A DNA stretch of 64,000 bases from Marsupella aquatica. Its lineage: Eukaryota > Marchantiophyta. The position numbers and the translations under genes are program-made. The notes under the pieces are model-generated. The model did no database searches. It was given only the letters and a program-made list of their open reading frames with translations, and was not told the DNA's origin. Below are positions 11,159 through 21,783 of the stretch, piece after piece. Numbering within the stretch: the stretch's first letter is position 1; each line of letters starts with the position of its first letter. The DNA is taken from assembly GCA_973895155.1 (NCBI GenBank), contig OZ316892.1, positions 7,874,001 through 7,938,000 on the forward strand, read 5' to 3'.

Positions 11159-11825
11159 ATGCCGACAAGGACTTCAAACACAAAGAAAGCAACACAGTCC
11201 TCTGACAAAGGAGCCTCTTTAGAAGAGGCATTGCGTATTCCGTTGTTCTCTGAGCAAGAGATTCTACAAACTAGCCCTCATGTTTGTGCAATTTGTGAGC
11301 ATGGTGGGAAGTTGGTAATTTGTGATGGGCCATGTCACAGGCAATTTCATTATGTGGTTGGAGATGAAGCCCCTAATGACTCTTGCCCCTGTGTAGTCCT
11401 TCCCCTCCATCATGGAGGGAAGCCATGGTTTTGCCCAAATTGTAACCAGGACCAGGCCATGTGTTATGGGTGCCACACTGTGGGACCGTCACCTACAATT
11501 GTGCGAAAATGCTCTGATCGTTTTTGTGTCCGATTTTATTGTTTTGGGTGTTTGGTAGCTGATGCAAAGTCCTGCCCACCGCATACATGTTATCAGAGTC
11601 TTGAGGGTCAGATGGTCAAGAACATGGTACAATGTCTACGATGTCCAAATGCCTGGCATACAGATTGCCTCCAGATGATCAAAAGCAAAGGGTTTGCTCA
11701 TGATAGGGACATCTGGGAACATGAAGCACATGGACAACAACGACAGATGTTTTTATTGCCGCCGTCATCCTATTGATCCACACCTCAAGACTCCAATCAG
11801 GGACCACATTTCATGGCTCCAGTGA
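11159..11825 (+). pseudogene. EDM2-like PHD-finger cassette
   Basis: From an ATG at 11159 the frame encodes an extended cysteine/histidine-rich module. CAIC, then CDGPC, HRQFH and CPNC form a first PHD finger. CYGC, then CSDRFC, FYC and HTC form a second zinc unit, and CLRCP with WHTDCL a third. This order and the wording (CAIC..GG, the short AWH.DCL end) are those of the plant chromatin regulator EDM2 and its relatives, which act in H3K9-methylation and transposon silencing. The frame shifts by one base near 11725; the next frame continues with YCRRHPIDP and TPIRDHI, the usual end of the EDM2 PHD region, and stops at 11823-11825. It lies on the same strand as, and about 300 bp upstream of, the transposase region. 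It may therefore be an N-terminal exon of the same gene or a captured host fragment. Confidence 0.65.
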
Positions 11826-12101
11826 TCTGAATAATGAACAAACCTATTACTTAGGTTTCAACGTCTTAGTGGGGTATGAGCAAGGCAAATACTTAAGCTG
11901 CATCATGGATGGTAGTACCCAATTTTATTAGTGTTGATATTTTGTCATAATTAAGGTCACTAATAGTGCTGCATTTTGATGAGCAGAAGCACTAAACCTC
12001 AGGAATTGTTAGAAGTCCAGACGAAAAGGATATTTTGTCCAAAGATATTTTATCCAACTTTAATGGTATATCATGCTTTTCACTGAATACATTTGCATGT
12101 G

Positions 12102-12131
12102 TGATGTCTATTCAGGCTTTTCATGATGTTA
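12102..12131 (+). repeat. 30-bp exact duplication inside the transposase region, copy 1
   Basis: It is identical over 30 bp to 19767-19796; both begin TGATGTCTATTCAGGC. In the second copy it is coding (SIQAFHDV) in the 3' half of the transposase. Here it lies just upstream of the first 5' frame. Confidence 0.85.
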
Positions 12132-12153
12132 TGTTACAAAGTTAAGAGATCAA

Positions 12154-13424
12154 GTGCACAAGCTGAACTCTGTGCGACGAAAAGAGCGTTGGTTGTTAGC
12201 TTTGCAGGCTCAGAAAGTATGTGCCTTGAGCACTAGGAAACAAAAATTAGAGGAGTTGTTAGGAGTTGCAGCAGACAGGAAGGATTTGAGATTGTTTCTT
12301 AGGAGTATTTTGAATGGACACAGGAATGGTGCATTTGGTGGTAAGGAGGGTTTGTGGGATTTCTTGAAGGATGTAGATCGCAATTTAGGCAGGAAGCCAA
12401 AAGGTAATCGTTACAGTAATAGGACTCGAGCTATTGCTCAGGCTATGTTCCAATTTGGGGGCCGTCAAGTTGCTCATTGTTTTGCACGAAACTTGACAGC
12501 CCCTAGCCTTGTGACCCTAAAACGTGATAGAGCAAAACTCACACCTTTTCGAACCGGGTTACGGAAGGAAACCTTTGAGGAGATTGCTAGAGTGTTGTCT
12601 GCTACAAAGCACTCATTGGGCATTGAGGGGGATGTGCCTGTTATCTTTGTTGAGGATGAAACAAGGATCAAAGAACGCCCTAGGTAATTGGAACTGGACA
12701 TTTTTCCAATTGTTTTTTTAATGACTTTACAAGTAGCACTTGGCTGGAATTGCTCTGATATTGAAAAATTGCATGTTTGTGTTTCAGGTGGGAGGCAAAG
12801 TATGATACTCTCATTGGTTTCTGTGGACCTTCAGAGCAGCATATATGCTCCTATGGTTTGGAAATTCTAGTTGGTGAAGGTGATGAGGGGTATGATAAAA
12901 TTGTAAGTACATTTGAACAATGCCCCAAGTGCATGTATGCCCGAGTTGTGATTGTGAATCCTCTGCATGAGTCCTTAATTACCTAAATTGGTTGTGTGTG
13001 CACTTCCAACTTGTAATAAGTTCACAGCTTCTTGGGTACGAGAGCATTGGGTCCAGTTAAAGGCTTTTTGGGATGAATATTGTAGAGCTATGGTAGGCCC
13101 TTTGCTTGGACATGCTAGTGATGGTGATGCACGTCGCCGAAAGTTGATGCTGGAAGATTACAGAGGGCAGAATGGATCATACCCAAGGTACGGAGTTGGG
13201 TGGGAAGGGTGGACATACTTTGTTTCAATTCTACCAAATGGGGATTTGTATGGCTTTGGTGACCAAGACCAACCTCATAATGGGAAAAAGATGATAAACC
13301 CCTTAGACAGAGTGTCTTCTTTATTGGTGCTAGGAGATCAACATGCATCTTTATCTTATGTGGCTAATGTCTACAATCATTATCCAATTCATGAACATGG
13401 CATGGCTTGGGATGATGTGAATAG
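12154..13424 (+). pseudogene. DDE-like transposase, 5' portion (before the Copia insertion)
   Basis: This encodes a conserved family that I know only as uncharacterised proteins of plants and aquatic animals. An N-terminal part (FGGRQVAHCFARNL) precedes VIFVEDET at the first putative acidic site. The frame then crosses a canonical intron (GT 12684, AG 12787) that keeps phase and joins PR to WEAKYDTLIGFCG. Downstream come GYDKI, ARVVIVNPLHE, TCNKF, GHASDGDARRR (second putative acidic site), HNGKKMINPLD and a terminal WDDVN cut by the Copia element. The frame at 12154 opens with GTG and is open from 12127, so the true start lies in an upstream exon. A frameshift near 12978 separates the two downstream parts. 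The DDE assignment is inferred from spacing and order, not from a match I can run. Confidence 0.6.
13420..13424. repeat. Copia target-site duplication, left copy
   Basis: AATAG immediately precedes the LTR; the identical AATAG follows the other LTR at 19462-19466. Removing the element and one copy rejoins the transposase frame. Confidence 0.95.
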
Positions 13425-13845
13425 TGTTGAGCATAGACGACGATCGCAACGGCAAGCCCATGAACCATCCAACGCACAATAGTCGACACAAGAGATACGT
13501 GGTTCACCTCCTTGAGGCTACGTCCACGGGAACACACAAGAGAGCTTTACTGAACTCTAAGCCCGTCGGCTATACCGAGTCTCCATAGTGTAAGCTCTCC
13601 CTATCTCTCAAGTGGCTCCATAACAATGAGCCTTGGTTCTACCTCTCCAAGCACACATGCCTCTTATGATATAGTGTGCAACTTAGTTGTACCTAACCAC
13701 ATAGTTGTACCTAATCACGTAGTTGTACCTAACCACATAGTTGTACCTAATCACGTAGTTGTATCTAACCACGTAGTTGTACCAACCCACGTTGTTGTAC
13801 CAACCACGTCATACCTAACCTAGACGTAAGAGTAAATACCCAACA
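13425..13845 (-). repeat. Copia 3' LTR (left in window)
   Basis: 421 bp, TGTTGAGC...TACCCAACA. It contains six to seven 18-bp units of the AGTTGTACCTAACCACAT type at about 13685-13809, alternating between CACAT and CACGT endings. On the element strand this lies near the 5' side of the LTR, where promoter or enhancer repeats usually sit. Confidence 0.95.
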
Positions 13846-13858
13846 ATCTTCCCCTTGA
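13846..13858 (-). other. Copia polypurine tract
   Basis: On the minus strand AAGGGGAAGAT directly precedes the 3' LTR, the standard position for plus-strand priming. Confidence 0.85.
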
Positions 13859-14035
13859 CTCTGGTCTAGGGGAGAGTAATACTGCCAATGTATATGATCC
13901 CTCAGCGGGAAGTTCTGGACAGAACCAAACCGGTTTCCCTCTCTAACTAGAGCAAACCAGAACTAAGCCGTAGCCTAATACATAGGAATGAGGAAGAGCA
14001 TATATCAGTAATTACAATGAATGTTTAAGAAAACT
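13846..14035 (-). other. Copia 3' untranslated region
   Basis: About 180 bp between the polyprotein stop (14036-14038) and the polypurine tract. No envelope or other extra ORF is present here. Confidence 0.8.
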
Positions 14036-17000
14036 CTACTTGTGATGCAATTGCAAAACCTGCAATACGTCACGGTGTCTAGAGAAACTCTCCAAAGGAA
14101 TCACTTTGGTAAATGTGTCAGCCGGGTTGAGTTTACCATCAATCTTGACTAGCTCAAACAAATTATCAGACACAGCCTGCCTGATAAAATGGTACCTGAC
14201 GTCAATGTGCTTCACTCTGTTGTCCATCACCTGGTTCACAGCAAGGTGGAGCGCACTTTGACTATCACAATGGAGCTTCACATTCCCCTGTGGCAATCCC
14301 ATTTCAGTGATAAGTCTATCCAACCAAATCGCTTCCTTTGTTGCTTCCGCAGCTGCAACATACTCCGCTTCTGTAGTAGACTGAGCAATACACTTCTGCA
14401 AAGTAGACCTCCAACTTATGCATCCACCGCCAAGTGTGAACACGTATCCTGTTGTTGATCTCCTTCGGTCCAAATCTTGTCCATAGTCAGAATCTACATA
14501 GCCAATCAATGATCTAGCATTCTTTGCATTCGCATCAAATAAAAGACCATGATCCACGGTACCCTTCAAGTACCTGATAATCCACTTCACTGCTTCCCAG
14601 TGTACCTTCCCTGGATTCGACATGTACCTGCTCACCTTGCCCATAGCCATGGCAAGATCAGGTCTAGTGCAAGTCATCAAATACATGAGACTCCCCACTG
14701 CCTTGTCATATGGAACCTTTGACATCAACCCCTTCTCTGTGTCATCCGTAGGACAGAACGCTGATGATAACTTGAAGTGTGGAGCCAACGGGGTACTTAC
14801 TGGCTTGCTATTCTCCATGTTGAACCTTGCAATTACCTTCCTCGCATAACTGCTCTGCGTCAACCATAGCTTGCCAGCCTCCAAGTCCCTAGTGATCTCC
14901 ATACCCAAAATCCTCTTAGCTGGCCCTAAGTCCTTCATCTTAAACTCTGCACTAAGCAGTGCCTTGAGCTTAACAATCTCAGACCTATCCTTGGCTGCAA
15001 TTAGCATGTCATCCACATAAAGTACTAAAACAATGAACCCAAAGACAACATTCTTCATCGGTTTCAAATACACACAAGGGTCAAATACACTTCTGTGAAA
15101 ACCTTGTGACCGAATCCAATCGTCAAACCGCTTGTTCCACTGTCTTGGTGACTGCTTCAACCCATACAAGGATTTCAGCAATCTGCAAACCAATTCCTCC
15201 TATCCTCTCTTCACAAAATCTAGCGGTTGTCTCATGAAGATCACCTCTTCCAATGTGCCATAGAGGAAAGCTGTGACAACATCCATCTGATCTAGGAGCA
15301 GACCAAACATTACAACAAGTACACACAATAGTCGTATTGTAGAGTACTTAGCAACTGGTGAGAAGACCTCATTGTAATCCACACCTTTCTCTTGTGTGAA
15401 TCCCTTTGCTACCAATCTAGCCTTGTAGACCTTCGATCCACCTCCTATGGAATTATCCTTCAGCTTGTAAATCCACTTGCTGTCCACCACTTGCTGACCC
15501 TTAGACAGCTTAACAAGCTCCCAAGTTTTGTTGTCCTTTAGTGACTGCATCTCCGTTTGCATTGCTGCAGTCCACTTCTGCTTCTCCTTTGAAGCACTTG
15601 CCTCATGAAATGAAGAAGGTTCTCCTTCTTCCAAAATTAACGCATCACCCTCATCATCAGCTGTAAAATCATCCTCTTGCAGTTGAGATGAATCAACCCA
15701 CTGTCCATACCTTGGTGGAGCGCGTACAGTGCGACCAGATGTTCTTCTAGCCGATGACTCTGGTTGATCTGCGTGTGCTGGTACAATTTGAAGCTCAACA
15801 GCATCCACTTGCTGCTCACCAGCATCAACAAACTCCTCTGGTTCCTCTGGCACAGGAACCAGCTCCATAATTGGAGCAACTCCTTCTCTCCGGTCATGCA
15901 CCTCATAACCAATCTCCCCCTCAACGAGATCCGGGATAGGAGATTTTCCTTTGTCAGTACGAGAGACCTGAGTATTCTCCCCCTCCTTCAATAATCTGGA
16001 TTCATTGAAGGAAACATCCCTACTGACAACGAGCTTACAGGCAATAGGATCCCATAGCCTATAGGCTTTCACACCACTCTGGTACCCAAGAAAAATACAT
16101 TTTCTGGAGGTAGGATCCAACTTGGTCCTATTCTGCTTTGGTGTGAGAGCATATGCATCACTTCCAAAAATTACCAAGCCATGATAGTCTGCTTGCCGCT
16201 TATAGCGCATCTCAAACGGCGTTTTGAAATTGATAGCACTAGAAGGAGAAAGATTTACCAAATAAGCTGCGGTATTGACAGCTTCTGCCCAAAATTCTTG
16301 TGGTAAACCTGATTGGCTCAACATACTCCGTGACCGCTCCAACAGTGTCCGATTGAGCCTCTCAGCGACACCATTCTGCTGCGGAGTATAAACTGTGGTG
16401 AGATGGCGAGTTATCCCCTGTTCTGAACAGTACTCTTCAAATTCCATTGAAGTGTACTCCCCGCCGTTGTCTGACCTCAGACTCTTCACCCTTGTATCCA
16501 AACACTTGATCGTGTTTCCAGTCTGATTCTCCACCTGGGCCTTCCACTTCTTAAAAATGGACAAGACATCAGACTTATGCGTCATGAAATAAATCCACAC
16601 AAATCTTGAGTAATCATCAATAAATGATACATAGTATAACTTTCCAGAGTGTGAGGGAGTCGGGGATGGACCCCACACGTCACTATGTATGTACTCAAGA
16701 ACCGCTTTGGAACGATGAGTTCCAACACCAAAAGCACGACGATGTTGCTTTCCAAGAATGCAATGCTCACAAAACTCTAATTTACAAGATTGCAAATCAG
16801 AAATGAGTCCATTCTTCCGTAAGATAGCCAAACCCTTCTCACTCATGTGGCCTAGCCGTGAATGCCACAGTTGAGTCATCTCCTCGTGAGACTTGGTTAC
16901 ATTGGCCTCTCCACATACAGTATTGCCCTGTAACACATACAAATTCTTTTGTCTACTCCCCTTCAAAATCACTGTCTCTCCCGACCTGACTTGAAGTTCA

Positions 17001-17308
17001 CCATCAATAACGCTCCATTGATGACCATTTGAATCCAACACACCGAGTGAAATCAGATTCTTACGCATGCCAGGTACATACCTGACTCCGGACACTGTGC
17101 GCACAGCGCCATCAAACATTTGAATCTTCACAGACCCAATTCCCTCAATTTGACAGGAGTGATCATTTCCCATCAGAACTGAACCGTTTGAAATAGAGTA
17201 AGAACTGAAAAACTCACGAATGTAACAAATATGAAAAGAGCAAGCACAATCAAGAATCCACACATCATCTGCTCTCCTAGATGACGTGCACAGGGCATAT
17301 CCCCGGCT
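14036..17308 (-). pseudogene. pol: Copia pol: protease, integrase, reverse transcriptase, RNase H
   Basis: It continues in the gag frame. The protease remnant starts WILDCACSFH, where D-T/S-G is expected, so the active-site glycine is replaced. The integrase has its zinc region (HSRLGHMSEKG, CEHCILGK) and core (HSDVWGPSP, RSDNGGEYTS, NGVAERLNR). Reverse transcriptase begins with WELVKL and DSKWIYKLK, has FSPVAKYSTIR, and carries the catalytic LYVDDML. RNase H follows with GYVDSDYGQD, AEYVAAAEA and HIDVRYHFIR. A single TAG at 15200-15202 falls between DFVKRG and EELVCRLL inside the RT. Apart from this stop, the one after gag and the altered protease triad, the protein is complete. The copy is probably inactive by itself but young. 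Confidence 0.92.
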
Positions 17309-18349
17309 TCATAAAACATACTCATCATTGAGTAAATCAGCTTCTCCATCAGCCCTAGCCACATTTGCCGATGAAGTTTCCGCTGCCTTTCCCTTACAGT
17401 CTCGCTTGAAGTGTCCAACTTGGTTGCACTTCCAACATGTCACCTGCCTCCTCTGAGGGGATTTACCCTTGGACTTAGATCTGGATTTAGATCTAAACTG
17501 GGTTCTACGGTCCCCAGTTGGTCGCTGCATACTCCTCCCACGGTTAACATTGAGGGCAACACCAGATGATGAAGGCTGTGACGTGATGTGCATCTTCTGC
17601 TGAAGATCATCACTAAGCAGAGAACTTACCACGTCATTGTATGAAATGGTATCCCTATCACGATGCAACAACACTCGTGATAGGGACTGGTAAGATGGAG
17701 GCAATGAACTAAGAAGCTGCAGAGCCTTCGTCTCATCATTCAAAGTCTCCCCAAGGTTTTCCAAGTCAACGACCATGTCGTTGAAAGCATCCACATGGTC
17801 TTGCAACTTCGTACCAGATTCCTTCATCCTGAAACTCATCAGTTTGTAGGAAGTGTAGAGCCGGTTCGACAACTCCTTGCGGTGATACTTGCTCTGCAAT
17901 TCCGCAAACAAGGACATGCAATCCTTATGTGCACCTAACTGCTTGATGATGGGAGGCATGAGATAGAGTGTAACACACCACACTCCCTGCTCCTGCATGC
18001 GGTCCCATTGTTTCTCATCAACATCGTCTTCACGAGGGCTCAGCAGTTGGCCCATCCCTGACGCATAAAGCACTCCCTTCACCTGCTTCTCCCATAGCAA
18101 GTAGTCAGAGCGCCCATCATACTTTGTCACTTCATACTTGGGTCCCCCAAGCTTGAAAGTCCCCATCTTCTTCTTTGGCACTACCGTGAGCTCCGGTAGT
18201 AGTACTACTTCCTCCACCACACGCCGCACCGGTGATGGTATCGGTGTCACGTGCTCTTCCTCCTGCTCCTCTCTCTGCCCCTGAAACCGCCGCGGTGACC
18301 CTCGTGCTTCAAGTTCCACGTCTTCGAAAAACTCCTCCGAATCACTCAT
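17309..18349 (-). pseudogene. gag: Copia gag
   Basis: The ATG at 18349 gives a 346-residue gag that forms the capsid and packages element RNA. The central part (YDGRSDYLLWEKQV, LYTSYKLMSFRM, LSSLPPSYQSL) is the UBN2/gag-polypeptide fold of plant Copia elements. A CCHC zinc knuckle (CWKCNQVGHFKRDC) follows a basic SRSKSKSKGK-like stretch. The frame ends in TGA at 17309-17311, but the protease continues in the same frame beyond it. In plant Copia elements gag and pol are usually one frame, so the TGA is probably a mutation (for example CGA to TGA). A role as a readthrough stop is less likely but possible. The leader between the primer site and the ATG is about 670 bp. Confidence 0.9.
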
Positions 18350-19021
18350 ATGAGAATCACAAAAATTGTTGTTTTTCACAACTTCTCAAAAAACTCGAAA
18401 CTCAACACCGCCGCGTAGCCCACAAAGCTAGGAGTCCAATACTGAAAACCGAAATCAAAATCGAAATTTGACGGAAAAGTTATTCAAATTTCGGTCGAGG
18501 TGGGTAAAACCTTGGGAAACTCCCCCGTTTTGACCACCTCAGGGAATAACCGAAATACCAAGTACAACCCGTTGTCGGAATTACGATGTGATTGGTGCGC
18601 CGCGTTGCCAACTTCAATGGCTTGTCAACAACGAATGTTGATCAATTGCACTTGGTGCCGTCACCAATCCAACAAGGTAATTGATTTTGCTTAGCCTTCC
18701 TCTTTGCATCAAAGAGCCAATCCCGGACTCAAAACAATCGTCTTGCCTCAATCTCTCTGTTGAGTCAAAACACTTGACGCTTCTCCCTCCGAGTCGATTG
18801 CCAACTTTCTTCACAAAATCCAGAACGACGAAAACTTAGATCTCTCTGCACCACGAGCTCCGTTCAACGATTTCTTCACACCGTTAGAAAGCTCTTGCCC
18901 TGATCTATCCGTTGAGCCCATAAACTCCAAGTTCCATGCGATGGAACTCTGGAAAATTCACCAACACTCAACGCTGGAAAAACCGTCATGAAATCCCATC
19001 ACGAACACACGTCACCTCCCA

Positions 19022-19038
19022 AGCATGCTCTGATACCA
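19022..19038 (-). other. Copia primer-binding site (initiator tRNA-Met type)
   Basis: On the minus strand, ATTGGTATCAGAGC directly follows the 5' LTR. TGGTATCAGAGC is the complement of the 3' end of initiator tRNA-Met, the usual primer of plant Copia elements. Confidence 0.9.
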
Positions 19039-19040
19039 AT

Positions 19041-19461
19041 TGTTGAGCATAGACGACGATCGCAACGGCAAGCCCATGAACCATCCAACGCACAATAGTC
19101 GACACAAGAGATACGTGGTTCACCTCCTTGAGGCTACGTCCACGGGAACACACAAGAGAGCTTTACTGAACTCTAAGCCCGTCGGCTATACCGAGTCTCC
19201 ACAGTGTAAGCTCTCCCTATCTCTCAAGTGGCTCCATAACAATGAGCCTTGGTTCTACCTCTCCAAGCACACATGCCTCTTATGATATAGTGTGCAACTT
19301 AGTTGTACCTAACCACATAGTTGTACCTAATCACGTAGTTGTACCTAACCACATAGTTGTACCTAATCACGTAGTTGTATCTAACCACGTAGTTGTACCA
19401 ACCCACGTTGTTGTACCAACCACGTCATACCTAACCTAGACGTAAGAGTAAATACCCAACA
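19041..19461 (-). repeat. Copia 5' LTR (right in window)
   Basis: 421 bp, with one visible difference from 13425-13845. It carries the same 18-bp repeat set at about 19301-19425. This copy drives transcription toward lower coordinates. Confidence 0.95.
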
Positions 19462-19466
19462 AATAG
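19462..19466. repeat. Copia target-site duplication, right copy
   Basis: AATAG immediately follows the LTR end CCAACA and matches 13420-13424. Confidence 0.95.
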
Positions 19467-21242
19467 GACTGACCGGCAAAATTGGGCAGGTCCACAACGA
19501 ATAGCAGCAAGAAGAGTGCAGCAATGTCTGAAAGATATGTATGAGAGGAGAGATGTATGACATGAACGAAGTTTAGGAACTCAGTTGTACTTGGAGATTT
19601 GTGCAGATTACTTAGATATTTTCTTTTCTCCAGTTCATGACTTGGGGTCCCGTGTTGTGTTAGCATCCAAGGTTTCATTCTTTCTACGTTTGTGGAGATT
19701 GTGGTTGAGGTTTGGTGACCATTCAGTGGGTGGGAACTTTGCAGCACACACTGAGAAAGACATGTATGATGTCTATTCAGGCTTTTCATGATGTTAACAT
19801 GTCATGTCATTTCATTGTGCTGTTAATTTGTGCCTTTCGAGATAAGTTCCCACATCTAGGTGTTCCCTTCCACTTGCTAGGTTCGGATTGTTGTGAGATT
19901 TTCTTCAGCAAGGTAGGAGGCATGAGTGGCCATGAGCAAAATTATGATTTTGGCTCTCTGTTGGATAGTGCTGTTGGACTGAACCGGCTTGCTGCCCTAG
20001 AATATGGACCAGAAGGCTTGAAGATAGGTCGTTCGCATAAGAAACAAGATCATGTATGGGGGAAGAATCCTATAGGGGAAGGGGAGGAAGCACCAAATCT
20101 ACTTGACTATTCTCTCATTGAGACTAATGAATTAGTGGTTGCAGCCCTTAAAGAAGGTTTTGTTGCTGCTAAGGATCTTATGCATCAATTGCAGATGTCT
20201 CCACGAAGTTCCTTACCAGCAACTAGAAAGAGATGGTGGACATGTCCTTGGGTTGTGGAAAGTGAGACCTGGCCACTAGAGGTGGTTCTGAAGGAAGCAA
20301 TTGTTTGCAATGATTCTGAGGAGCAAGTAGAGCACCAACCACCAGACATAGGTCCTCGCCCAACTGGAGATTTTCATGAATTGGAAGATCCTGAGGATGA
20401 TCTGAATAGAATAGATGCATGGTTAACAGAACCAGATCCCATTGTACGTTGTTCCTGAGATGCATTCAGATGATGTACGCAGAGATGATATACAGTTTGA
20501 TGTAGACCCCTCAGATGAGCTTGAGACATTAGGTCACGAAGTTCGGCATGTGTTCGGATCAGTTGTCCATGTTGTAACTAATGTGCAGAATCGTACCAAG
20601 GTAGTGCCTACTGTTACTTATGAAGGCAAGGTGATTTACAAATCCACTCTGGTAAGCCAGCTGGTAGGCAATCCACATTTGTCAAAAGATAGACTGACAA
20701 GGGTAAAACAAGTGCTATACTATAGTACTGGCAAGAGAAAAGTGCAAGAAGCCAGTCCTAACTCATGTTTTGTTGATGTTGGCACTGATTCTCGCACTGA
20801 TTGTGCAATTGCATTTGAGTCTGATGATAATCCTGCTCCAAGTACTAGATCTGGAAAAAGAAAGGGAGGAAAGAATAAGGTTGCGGTGGAGGCAATCTCA
20901 GCAGGTAAGAAATATTTTTGATTGGGTCGGATTGTCCAAATGAGACAGAAGTATGGTAGTAGGTGGGGCAATTGTCGGTCACCAATTGATTTGATGGATA
21001 GGCCAACTCCAGTCCCAGGGCAATCAGGTAGCATTTGTGAACTGTTGTTAAATTGGTATAGTCCGATTGGTAAGAGCAAAAGTGAATTCAAATATGATAC
21101 CACTGATTTGAAATGGATGGATATTGAAATGGTCATTGCTAGTGTTAGCTTAACCATGAAAGAAGGGGTTATGGATCGTATCTATGTGTTGGATCCAATA
21201 GATAGACGTGCATTGGATCAGTATCTTCAAACAATGGTATGA
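19467..21242 (+). pseudogene. DDE-like transposase, 3' portion (after the Copia insertion)
   Basis: The frame resumes at the duplicated AATAG: RTDRQNWAGPQR continues the interrupted WDDVN. It then gives YLEICADYLDIF, KVSFFLRLWRLW and GDHSVGGN. A stop at about 19558 (in V-stop-HERSLG) and a frameshift around 19740-19765 follow. The next frame has CHFIVLLICAFRDKFP and LGSDCCEIFFSKVGG, whose glutamate is the likely third catalytic acid, with NYDFGSLLD and LNRLAA after it. A second one-base shift near 20435 leads to the C-terminal domain (VTYEGKVIYKSTLVSQL, NPHLSKDRLTR), a TGA at 20919-20921, then LGRIVQMRQK, WGNCRSPIDL and DLKWMDIE to the stop at 21242. Total family length would exceed 1,000 residues. 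At least two stops and three shifts make it a pseudogene. Confidence 0.6.
19767..19796 (+). repeat. 30-bp exact duplication, copy 2 (coding)
   Basis: It is the partner of 12102-12131. It overlaps the place where the transposase frame shifts, so the duplication may have taken part in the damage. Confidence 0.8.
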
Positions 21243-21783
21243 ATGTCATGCTACTGTTTAGTTTTTGAGAGTCTGTATATATGTTTTGTTTTGTTAATAT
21301 TAGTGGGTGTAGTGGGATAGGATAGGGGATGATGGATTGGTAACTTGAGATCTTTTCTCAATTAGGGGTTCAATTCTCCTCCGTCACATGTTACATCTCT
21401 CAACAGAAGTTTTCAATGGAGTATGGATGGAACATGGGATTGGTGATCAATGGATGGAATGGATTATTCATGTTGTGACCTTAAAGGCCATCCCACTTAT
21501 GTACGTAAGGTTTATATTGGGATGACCTTTAGATACACAATATAAATGATGCATTGAAATGATTAAAGTTTAAGGTTGAAAAGGTGCAAGAACTGTTACA
21601 GGGCGTGCCATGTCTGACATACGACTTCACAAGGTACTGACATAGATTTATCTTTTCTTTCAAGGCATTTTTTATTGATATGTGACACTTTACTTCACAA
21701 ATTATAGGGGCAATACAAATTGGATTTTAGACTCTTAGAAGAAAGAAAGAGGGAGGAAAAAAAATTTCAACTTAATAAGTATG

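Larger units (their letters stand above)
13425..19461 (-). mobile_element. Ty1/Copia LTR retrotransposon, nearly intact, very young
   Basis: This is a complete element of 6,037 bp on the minus strand with 421-bp LTRs (13425-13845 and 19041-19461), TGTTG...CAACA ends and a 5-bp target duplication AATAG (13420-13424, 19462-19466). Comparing the LTRs base by base shows one difference (T against C in the CCA-AGTGTAAGC context, near 13589 and 19205), so insertion was recent. A primer-binding site for initiator tRNA-Met and a polypurine tract are in place. The polyprotein is in one frame (gag, protease, integrase, RT, RNase H: Copia order) with two in-frame stops. It sits inside the transposase of the large DNA transposon, so it is the last insertion of the nest. 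Confidence 0.97.

Noticed and set aside
13626-13823. Short frame made of VVVPNH-type repeats, present in both LTRs
   Set aside because: It is a by-product of the 18-bp LTR repeat, antisense to the element, and not a gene.
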